Origin: Liolophura sinensis
Taxonomy: Eukaryota; Mollusca; Polyplacophora; Chitonida; Chitonidae
Assembly (NCBI RefSeq): GCF_032854445.1
Contig: NC_088306.1
Span: forward strand, 9,820,193-9,884,192
Length of the DNA: 64,000 bases
Direction of reading: 5' to 3'
The translations under genes were made by a program, and so were the position numbers. Numbering within the stretch: the stretch's first letter is position 1; every line of letters begins with the position of its first letter. The notes under the pieces were generated by a model. The model worked only from the letters and a program-made list of their open reading frames with translations. It was not told the DNA's origin and did not search any database. Shown here piece by piece: positions 11,201 to 23,200 of the stretch.

Positions 11201-14200
11201 CTCCCCTTCAGTTAACCTCTCCAAACCTATGACATATACAACTACACACAGATTATGTGGTCTTAAGTGTCTACTGCTCAACTATGCCTTTAAAGGCCAA
11301 GTAGTTGCCTCAGACTGACAGCATTTCTGAAAGTACTCTAGCTTATACCATTATAACAAGATTGTATCTACAAATGAAGTCTTCACGTGGGAGAGTTAGA
11401 TCCAGGGCAATCCTGGATGGAGTCACACCTAAGACCTTCAAAGAGGAAGTTGTAACTTCCTCGCTTGACGTTCAGCATGAAGGGGATAGTGCAACAACTG
11501 GTTGACCTGTATCAGTATAATGGCTCTGGCAGGGCGGATTACTTGCCTTCGGTAAGGCATCTCAGTGAAGCAGCATTAGATAAGAGCGGTGGAAATCTGT
11601 CCTGCAACAAGAAGGCACATTACATGCACTCTAAGGATTCCTTCGTTGTCAATTGACTGAAAAATTGATAAGTATGATGTTAAACCCCAAGCACTCACTC
11701 ACTCCTCGCTTGGCATTCAGCATGAAAGAGACAGTGCAATGACTGGTTGACCCGTATCAGTATAATGGCTCAGGCAGGGCAGCTTACTTGCCTTCGGTAA
11801 GGCGCCTCAGAGAAGCGGCACTAGATAAAAGAGCGGTGGAAATCCGCCCTGCAACAAGGAGGCACATTACAGGCACTCTAATGATTCCTTGATCCGTCGT
11901 ATGACATAAGGAAAATTGTTAAGTACGACGTTAAACCCCAAGCACTCACTCACTCACTCACTCACACCCATGAATGAAGTTAAATGTTATTAAATTTGCC
12001 TGTGTTTTCTGTGCAGGGTTCTGTTATAAACTTGTTTCATTACTCATGTACATGGTTTCAAACTTGTTAATTACCTTGTTGACAATAGAAAGGACAGATG
12101 TTTTAACTTGTTTTGCACTGACACAAACAACACTATTTATGTATTAATTCACTCCCTGGGAAGATCTCTCGGCAACCTGCGGATGGTCATGGGTTTCTTT
12201 GTGGGCTCTGCCTGTTTTCTCATACCATAATGTTGACTGCTGTCATATAAGTGAAACATTCTTGAGAATGCCATAAAACGTCAATCAAATAAATAAATGA
12301 ATTAATTAATTAATGTAATGTTTTCAGTTGGCTTTCATATACATGTACCTTGTTGTGTCACTCGTATGAAAATAGCAAATGCAGGAATTTATCGACGGTG
12401 CTGTTGAAATTTTTGTTCATCAGTGTTGATGAAGGATGATCATCTGCAGATTTACAATGTTGTAGGACATTTGCAGCACTCCCAAGTTATTTGTGGGTGG
12501 GGCTAGTTCTGGAGATGTCCATCAAGGTCGCCTTGGTAACTGCTGGTTTGTGGCAGCATGTTCCTGTTTGGCTCAGTACAAGGAGATCTGGCACCGAGTG
12601 AGTAGCAATCATAGCGTGTAGATGTACAAGTGCAGTCTTAATCACTCGTACACGCCAGTGGCCGATTCCACGAAGACATTTCTGACGAAAGTCAAACTTT
12701 AAAATTCTTATTACGTTGTTTAATTTTTAAACAAGAAGATAACTGGTGAAGTGGTCAAAATTTTAATTCTAGAACCCAAAACTAGGCTCTAAAATCTTAT
12801 CTCAAAACTGGACTGCATTCATGTCTGTTCCATGCTATAAAGGGACAAAACCAGGTATTTTGCTGGGTGTCAAAATTTTCTTTTCTACCTACTGTATGCA
12901 GTAATGTATCTAATCTGTGTTTTTTTTTTCCCCCCTCAGGTAATCCCAGATCATGAGGAGCAAGAATTCAACGATGAAAAGCCAGAGACGTACGCAGGGA
13001 TTTTCCACTTTCAGTTCTGGCGGTATGGCCAGTGGGTGGACGTTGTTGTGGATGACCATCTCCCCACCATCAATGACCAGCTGGTCTTCATTCACTCCCA
13101 GTCCAACAATGAGTTCTGGAGCGCTCTGCTGGAAAAAGCTTATGCCAAGTGGGTAGTCTATGTAGTTGTCTCCCTTGGTTTATATTTAGAAGCCATTTAC
13201 CATTATCCTTGTGTTGTGAAGTTTTGTAAATGTGCATAGAGACAATTGTGTGCCAAATTGTGAATCAACAACACAAGCCTCCTTCCCTAACATTGCCATG
13301 CCACGCGACAGACAGTTAATGCCATGCGACAGACAGTTAATGACGTAATTAGGTTGTAGTGCTATTGCCCTGCTGTACAAACTGCGACACAGAATGTCGT
13401 TGAAAAATCAGGCAAATTTGTATGTGAATTACACATCAAGTTTCACATAATTCTGTCACTTTTTCTTTTTCTGTGTTGAAAACTTCTCTAAAATAATTGG
13501 TGATTGTAACACAGTATATCTTTTCATTGATCTCACCATAATGTCATCTCGATCACAGAGGCAATGAAGGAGTGAGAAATCCATCTTTTGTATACTGTGG
13601 GCAGTCAGTATTAAGTACAGTCTTGCTTGTTTTTCAGGTTATTCGGCACCTATGAGGCTCTGGACGGCGGCGACTTGGCTGAAGCTTTGGAGGACTTTAC
13701 AGGTGGTGTCTCTGATCCAATCGACATGGTGGCATTGAATGTGGCGACTGACCTGGATGCCAGACACACTTACTTCAAGCGCATGCAGAAGGACATGGAG
13801 AGGAAGTCCCTTATGGCTGCTGCCATCCCAGTGAGTCCATGGTGTTACATTCTCGCTATACCAGAGGTCTTCTCTTCAGAGTTGTGACAGTTTTGGTGGC
13901 CTTATGGTTAGAGCACTCTTATGGCTGCTGCCATCCCAGTAAGTCCATGGTGTTACATTCTGGCTATACCGGAGGTGTTCTCTTCAGAGTTATGACCGAT
14001 TTGGTGGCCTTATGGTTAAAAGTCTGGAAACCTAGGATCAAACCCGGATCAAGTAATACCAAAGACTTTGGAAAGTGATACTTGTTGCTGCCTCACTTGG
14101 CAGTCAGCTCTGAGAGGTTAGAGCAAGGAAACAGGAATGGATAGCAGTGTCAGTGTAATGTGACTAGGTGGGGTGTCACGTCTGGTGTCTTCGGCATGAT

Positions 14201-17200
14201 ACTTCAGTGGTGGCAGCACTTTGGCAGTAGGGACTAAATCGCCCTGCTACAAGAAGACAGTATATGTACGCCTCGTCGTCATAACAGCGAAAAATTGTTA
14301 AGTACCACATAAAACTCCGAGCATACATACAGTTACATACTTCAGTGTTCATTTTTGGTGAGCTCAGCTCAGTTCAGATATATGTAGCATGTCTCGACCA
14401 GTGACGTGCTAGAAGCAAGTACCTGCTCTGACCAATCAGAGCATCTGTCTTAAAAGCGCACTGTATACTTGAGGTCTTATGTGGGAACAACATGTGACTG
14501 AAGATACATGGCCAGAGATTTCATTGCATGACCTTGTTAACACTAACCTGCAACTGGGACGAACCACCTACAAACGCACTGCTAAGCGAAAGAGAACCTA
14601 TGATGTTGTGAAGGTTGTTGCCAGGGTCTTTAAATGGTCTGGTTGATGTAGAACCCAGTATCCTTGAATAAGAAAATAAATGTCTTACTAAGAAGAAAAC
14701 AAGACTACTCTGAGCTCTACTCGGTTTCCTCTACCCATAAAGCTGCCTGCTGTCACATAGCTGAAATATTCATAAGATATTCAATACTTATCCAATAACA
14801 AGTTAGCAAGCTGGAGTTACAAGATTTTCCTGTAAAATGCACTTTTAGAAACAGATGCAGACCTTAAAATGAAATGTTTTATGTCAACGCTTACATTTCT
14901 TTAGGAGAAATTAATAAGAAAATAATAAGAAATTTATTCTACCAGATTGGCACTTTGTTCTGCCAGAGTTGGCACTTTGTTCTGCAAGAGTTGGCACTTT
15001 GTTCTACCAGAGTTGGCTGTTTATTCTGCCAGAGTTGGCACTTTCCACGTATGTCTCCCTTGACTGTTTCAGGCAAAATCCAGCGAGGAGATGGAGACCT
15101 CGACCGACGTGGGTTTGGTGCGGGGTCACGCCTACGGGGTCACAGATGTGAAGAGCGTGCCCCTGGAGGGCACTGGCATCTTTGGCATGTTTAACCGAGA
15201 CACCATGCCCATGATCCGGCTAAGGAACCCATGGGGACAGGGAGAGTGGAAGGGGGCATTCAGTGACGGGTGGGTACCAAGATTGGGCAATTTATAGACA
15301 AATAAATGTTCCTAAAGCCCTCATAAGGATTTTTATTTGTTCTGGTTACTGAAAGAGATATTGATTTTGTTTTTATGTTAGCGTAGCAAGACTGAGTAGA
15401 ACAGAAAAATTTACCGATGTACTTCACAATTTTTGTTGCTTTCAGGTCTCCAGAGTGGACAAAAAATCAGCGAGTCAGATCGTCGTAAAATAGGGCTGAC
15501 TTTTGATGAAGATGGAGAATTCTGGTACGGATGTACTAAAATAGCATATTCAGTTTCCTTGTGTGAAGTGCCTATAGGACAAATCACTGCATTGGCAGAT
15601 ACATTGTACATACAGCTTGAACTGCATTTAGGCCTACACGTGGTTGTACATATTGGAAGATTATCATGAAGTCATGGCATAAAATTTTTTCCAGATTTGA
15701 CCCCTGCCTCCAGTTGAAACAACTTCTCAGATCAAAATTGAAAATTGTTGCCAACATCCAATACGAAAAGTTGATCCAAAATTGTCTTCACACCTTCTTA
15801 GCCGTTTCGCTCATCGTTGCTTATGTCTGGAAGAAGTGAAACTCTTCAAGAATGTGGTTGAGACGTTCCTTGTGAGACTGCGTAAACAGAGAACAGGTCA
15901 TGGTTAAGACAATTGTCTTTTCGTTTTTTAGGACATGCGAAGTGTGGGTTCATACCCAGCCTTGGCCAGAAGATTTATAGATTTCCCCAGCCTCGCTGTT
16001 CATGGGGCCTTGATGACAGTAATCGACTGTTCGCACATTGCAACATTCATATTAATACAGGGTGTTCAAATCTGTTCTTCACATGTGGGAAAGTTCATTA
16101 GTAACTTGGCAAAGGTCAGTGGTTTTCCATGGGCACTCAAATTTCCTCCACTCACAAAACTGGCTGCTATCATATAAGTGAAAAGTTTTTTAAAACATTC
16201 AAATATAAACAATACATGCAAATTTTGCCCTCATTTTTTCAGGATGACCTTTGAAGACTATTGTAAGAATTTTACGAATACATCTATCTGCCGAGTGGTG
16301 AACACGTCACTCTTCAGCATCAAGAAGACGTGGCATGAGGGGCTGGCTCATGCTGCCTGGAGCAAACCTAACCTAGCAGGTGGATGTCTGAACAACAGGG
16401 ATACCTTCCTGAATAATCCACAGGTAATATAACAGGGATACCTTCCTGAATAATCCACAGGTAATATAACAAAGATACATTCCTGAATAATCAGCGAGTA
16501 AAACAACAGGGATACCCTCCTCAATGATCCACAGGTAATATAACAAAGATACATTTTTCAATAATCCACAGGTAATATAACAGGGATACCTTCCTCAATA
16601 ATCCACAGGTAATACAACAAAGATACATTCCTCAATAATCTGCAGGTAATATAACAAGGATACCTTCCTCATTAATTCACAGGTAATATAACAGGGATAC
16701 CTTCTTCAATAATCCACAGGTGATATAACAGGGATACCTTCCTCAATAATCTGCAGGTAAAACAACTAGGATACATTCCTCAATAATCCGCAGGTAAAAC
16801 AACAAGGATACCTTCCTCATTAATCCACAGGTAATATAACAGGGATACCTTCCTCAATAATCCAACCAGGTAATATAACAAAGATACATTCATCAATAAT
16901 CTGCAGGTAAAACAACAAGGACACATCCCTCAATAATCTGCAGGTAAAACAACAAGGATACCTTCCTCATTAATCCACAGGTAATATAACAGGGGTACCC
17001 TCCTCATTAATCCACAGGTAATATAACAAAGATACATTCATCAATAATCTGCAGGTAAAACAACAAGGATACATCCCTCAATAATCCGCAGGTAAAACAA
17101 CAGGGATACTTTCCTCAATAATCCGCAGGTAATATAACAGGAATAATAATGTACAGGTAAAAGGATACCTTCCTTAATAATCTAGAGTAATAATAATAAT

Positions 17201-20200
17201 CAATAATAACAACAGATAAATTCCTAAATAATGTACAATTAAAACAGTAATGAATTCTTAAATAATGCAAGGTAAAACAAATGGAATACTTGGTGGAACA
17301 GAAAGTATACTGTCCTCCAAAATCCTCAAGTAAGTCACCAGGGATACGTTCTGGAAAAATCCAAATGTAAAACAACAGAACCTATTACCCTAATAATAAA
17401 GTAGTTAAGTTTCTTTTGTTCTTTGTCATTTTCAGTTCGTCTTTGATGTCGGTCAGGCTGATGATGACGTTATGTTCCAACTGATGCAAAAGAGTACAAG
17501 AGGCAGGTCGGGTGGAGAAAACGTCACCATTGGCTTTAGTCTGCTCAAGGTAAACACATTACTGTCCACTTTGTTCTGCTCATGGTAAATACCTCAGTGA
17601 GGTCACCATTGGCTTTATTCTGCTCATGGTTAACACCCCAGTGGGCTCACCATCAACTTAATTCTGCTCACGGTAAACACCTCAGTGAGCTCTCCATCGA
17701 CTTAATTCTGCTCATGGTTAACACCTCAGTGAGCTCTCCATCGACTTAATTCTGCTCATGGTAAACACCTCAGTGAGCTCTCTATCGACTTAATTCTGCT
17801 CATGGTTAACACCTCAGTGAGCTCTCCATCGACTTAATTCTGCTCATGGTTAACACCTCAGTGAGCTCTCCATCGACTTAATTCTACTCATGGTTAACAC
17901 CTCAGTGAGCTCTCCGTCGGCTTAATTCTGCTCATGGTAAACACCTCAGTGAGCTCTCCATTGGCTTCATTTTGCTCATGGTAAATACTTCAGTGAGCTC
18001 TCCATCGGCTTTATTCTGCTCAAGGTAAACACCTCAGTGAGCTCTCCATCGGCTTCATTTTGCTCATGGTAAACACCTCAGTGAGCTCTCCATCGGCTTT
18101 ATTCTGCTCAAGGTAAACACCTCAGTGAGCTCTCCATCGGCTTCATTTTGCTCATGGTAAACACCTCAGTGAGCTCTCCATCGGCTTTATTCTGCTCAAG
18201 GTAAAGACCTCAGTGAGCTCTCCATCGGCTTTATTCTGCTCAAGGTAAAGACCTCAGTGAGCTCTCCATCGGCTTTATTCTGCTCATGGTAAACACCTCA
18301 GTGAGCTCTCCATCGACTTAATTCTGCTCATGGTTAACACCTCAGTGAGCACTCCATCGGCTTCATTTTGCTCATGGTAAACACCTCAGTGAGCTCTCCA
18401 TCGGCTTTATTCTGCTCAAGGTAAACACCTCAGTGAGCTCTCCATCAACCTTATTCTGCTCATGGGAAACACCTCAGTGAGCTCTCCATCGGCTTTATTC
18501 TGCTCATGGTAAACACCTCATTGAGCTCTCCATTGGCTTTATTCTGCTCATGGGAAACACCTCAGTGAGCTCTCCATTGGCTTTATTCTGCTCATGGTAA
18601 ACACCTCATTGAGCTCTCCATTGGCTTTATTCTGCTCATGGTAAACACCTCAGTGAGCTCTCCATCGGCCTCATTTTGCTCATGGTAAACACCTCAGTGA
18701 GCTCTCCATCAGCTTAATTCTGCTCATGGTAAACACCTCAGTGAGCTCTCCATCGGCTTTATTCTGCTCATGGTTAACACCTCAGTGAGCTCTCCATCGG
18801 CTTAATTCTGCTCATGGTAAAGACCTCAGTTAGCTCTCCATCGACTTAATTCTGCTCATGGTAAACACCTTAGTGAGCTCTCCATCGGCTTAATTCTGCT
18901 CATGATAAACACCTCAGTGAGCTCTCCATCGGCTTTATTCTGCTCAAGGAAAACACCTCAGTGAGCTCTCCATCAGCTTCATTTTGCTTATGGTAAACAC
19001 CTCAGTGAGCTCACCATCAGCTTTATTCTGACCATGGTAAACACCTCAGTGAGCTCTCCATCAACCTTATTCTGCTCATGGGAAACACCTCAGTGAGCTC
19101 TCCATCGGCTTTATTCTGCTCATGGTAAACACCTCAGTGAGCTCTCCATCGGCTTTATTCTGCTCATGGTAAACATCTCAGTGAGCTCTCCATCGACTTT
19201 ATTCTGCTCAAGGTTAACACCTCAGTGAGCTCACCATCGGCTTTATTCTGCTCATGGTTAACACCTCAGTGAGCTCTCCATCGGCTTTATTCTGCTCATG
19301 GTAAACACCTCAGTGAGCTCTCCATCGGCTTTATTCTGCTGGTGCTAAAACACCTCAGTGAGCTCTCCATCGGCTTTATTCTGCTCAAGGTAAAACACCT
19401 CAGTGAGCGCTCCGTCTGCTTTATTCTGCTCAAGGTAAACACCTCAGTGAGCTCTCTATCGACTTAATTCTGCTCATGGTAAACACCTCAGTGAGCTCTC
19501 CATCGGCTTAATGCTGCTCATGGTTAACACCTCAGTGAGCTCTCCATCGGCTTCATTTTGCTCATGGTAAACACCTCATTGAGCTCACCATCGCCTTCTA
19601 GTCTGCTTCCCAGCACTAAATAAAAGAGCGGTGGAAATCCGTCATGCAACAAGGAGGCACATTACACATACATGCACCCTAAGGATTCCTTCGTCGTCAT
19701 ATGACTGAAAAATTGTTGAGTGCAACATTAAACCCCAAGCACGCACTCTAGTCTGCTTCCAGTGAAGAACACACGGTTACTGTGTTGTGCTTTAGTGTTA
19801 GTGTCATCCGTCCATTATGTCAGTGTCCAGTTAAGTTTTTTATTTAGCTCAGATTTGGGTTTAATTTGACAGGCGTAGGGGATCTTTGACAGCCTAAAAG
19901 AGACATTTGATAATGGTTGATAGGTTTCATAGGCTGATGGTGAGTTGTTTAAATTACATGCAGTTAAGGAGAGCGATTGGTTAGGTTTAAACATCGATTA
20001 AACTGATTGGATGACAGATTGTTGTTTGATGTTTGATTTATTTATTTTATTTTTATTTGATTGGTGTGTGACGCCGTAGTCAAGAATATTTCACCGATAT
20101 GACGGCGCCCAGCATCTTGGCGGGATAAAACCCACGACCATCTGCAGGTTGCCTCAGATCTTTCCATGTATGGCCGGAGATTGATGTTAAATAATGTGTT

Positions 20201-23200
20201 GTCTGGATGATCACAGCAGAAGACTACCGTCCTAGCCTAATGCTGGCCGCCATCGTATAAGTGAAATATTCTTTGGCACAGTGTAAACACCAATCAAGTG
20301 AATAGATAAGTATAAATAAAGCAACAGCAAACTACTGAGGTTCTCATAGCCATTGTTATGCCGGTGCTTTCTAATGATGTGAGAGCGTCCGCTTTGGGGC
20401 CAGTAGATCCAGGATCAATCCTGGGTCGAGTCACATGTAAGACTTCAAAAGAGAAAGTTGTAACTTCTTCGCTTGACGTTCAACATGAAGGGCCCAGTGC
20501 AATGACTGTTTGACCCGTATTGGTATAATGGCTCGGGCTGGGCAGCTTACTTGCCTTCGGTAAGTCGTCTCAGTGAAGTAGCACTAGATAAAAGAGCGGT
20601 GGAAATCTGTCCTACAACAAGGAGGCACATACACCCTAAGGATTCCTTTGTCGTCAAGTGACTGAAAAATTGGTGAGTACGACGTTAAAACCCCAAGCAC
20701 TCACTCACTAATGATGTGTGGGGGACTCTGTTGCCAAATGTTTTAATAGCTTGCTAGCGCACCTTAATGCCTCAGGAATCTCTGAGCAATGTGATCTCTG
20801 TGAGTTCAAGTCCAGCTGATGGTGGATCCATCTCCAGCCGTACGTGGAAAGGTCTACCAGCAACCTGCTAATGGTCATGGGTTTCCTCGTACCATTTTGC
20901 TGGCCGCTGTCATGTAAGTGGACTATTCTTGAGTGCGATGTAAACTCTTTCAAATAAATGAATCTAATGATGTGTATGCTGTCTTAATGCTGATATCAGT
21001 AAGACTTTTTGTCCTAGGTCGAGGAAAACCGACGATATCGTTTACACCAGCTCCAGGAGGTTGTCCAGTCCTCTGTGTTCAAGAACAGTCGCTCCATCTT
21101 CATGCGACCCACTTTGGTCAAAGGCAGATATGTTATCGTGGCGTGTACGTTTGAGGCGGGGGTAGAGCTAGAATTTCTACTTAGAATCTATACCAGTGCA
21201 CCTAACGGATTCAAGTGAGTGACGAAGCTAATGACAAAGTACCAAAGAAGAATCTTTGGGTTGTACAGTTTTCAGTTTATTTCAGCATCAAAAGAAATAT
21301 ATTATGAGCTTTTCGGAACTAAATTTTATGTGTTTTACCATATCTTATGGTAAAGAGGCTAGACTGGAGATTTTGGGCATTTTGCCAAAGGTTGATGGTT
21401 TACTCTGGGTGTTCTGGTTTCCTTCACTCATGAAATTGGCTGCCGTATACACGTGCGAAAGTCTTGAGCATGGTATTAATAACAATTAAATTAATAATTT
21501 AATGAGGCAGCACTGCACGCATGTATATGAAGTCACCTGTAACCATGGTAACAAAACCCTACCACTTAGATGAAAATAAACAAAAGTTGCTACAGTGCAG
21601 TTTGTTCTGTAATTAAATGACAGATTTTAAATTTGATGAATTTTCCACCCCTAAAACAGACTGCCATGTGAAAAAAACTCTTCAGTAATCTGAATGCTGT
21701 ATATTTTGGTAGACACATGTTACTGGACCAGCCTAAGGCACCATGGTACAACTGCTGCGCCAAACAGGCCCAGATGGTGACCAGGATTAAGGTGATCCGT
21801 GCTCAGGGGCTGGAGAGACAGGACAAGCAGGGGGGTGAGTCCTCAGGGATGAGGTGGTGGGCACATAACAGCTGTCCTCTTATTATCGTGCTGAGTTTTG
21901 CATGTTTTCCAGCAGTGCTTGGGAATTTTTCTGAAAGTGATGCCAGGTTCAGATCACTTGAATCACTGTTCTTTTGTGGCCATGATAAGACGAAATATTG
22001 CCGATGTTCAGCCATAATCATTCACTCAGTGTTCTCTCCCAATACATGCAATTGTTTGATAGTGTTCACAGTCTGGGTCATTAAGTTTAGCCAGACAAAA
22101 TTATATCAAACTTGGACGATGTTTGGAGTAACTATTGCATGGAAACCAATCATGCATGCAAATCACAAAATTTATTAAATTTGCAAAACGCATGCACACA
22201 TATTGGGCTGGTTGTAAGACTTGATGGTATGTTCCACAGAATGAACCTGCAAGCAGAATTTCCTAATCACCAAACATATTTTGAGTTGTCTTTGCATGGA
22301 GAGCAAAGCCTGACATACTGACAAACAAAATAGAGAAACTTAGTTGAGCTCCTACATGCCAAGATCTGCCATAAACGACAGTGGACAAACGTTACATTTT
22401 ATCCTGTGTTAAAAGTGTTTTGTTGTTTTAACAGGAGCGGACCCCTACTGTGTCATCTCGTGTGAGGGGGAGAAAGTGTACACCAATGTTGTCAAGGATA
22501 ATGTCAACCCGGAGTGGAACTCGTCTGCCATCTTCTACAGGACAGACCCCGTGCAGAAACCCATCAAGATACAGGTCAGCCGCAGTTAGTCCCTCAGTCC
22601 CTTAGTGAGTTCAACGTGAGTCCTTATTGGCTCAGATAGTTACAGGACTGGCTCACTGGACAAAAATAGTGATGTTCAATGGGCTTTTTCCATTATTGAC
22701 AAAAGTTTTACAAAAGACAAGTGTCTACTGAGTGAGGCATCCTTTAAACAAGTCTGACCATAGATGGACTGAGATCATTTGAAGGTCAACCAGAAATGGC
22801 CCCGATAACAAAAAATTGCTTGCCTTCGTCACGTGCACCTCACTTTTATTTCTGTTCTTAAGTTTTGTCTGGCTGCAAATTAGAAAGGGAAGCGCCAGTG
22901 TCTTTAACACCCCCTCCCCCCCCAAAAAAAAATCCTCCTACGTAAATAATATTGTTCAAAGTGGACTGGAATGCCTGCACTGTTTACCCATTCTAACGTC
23001 CGTTGAAGACCAATTATGCAAATGCTTGCATTTGATGTGGGAAAGAAGTTTGTTACTAACATTGCAGAGGTCGGTGGTTTATTCCACCTATAAAACTGAC
23101 CACCATTATACAAGTTAAGAATACTTGAGTATGGTGTTAAACACAAATGAGATAAAATAAACATGTATGTAGGGATTGTTAAGTCTATTCAGTGTGTGAA

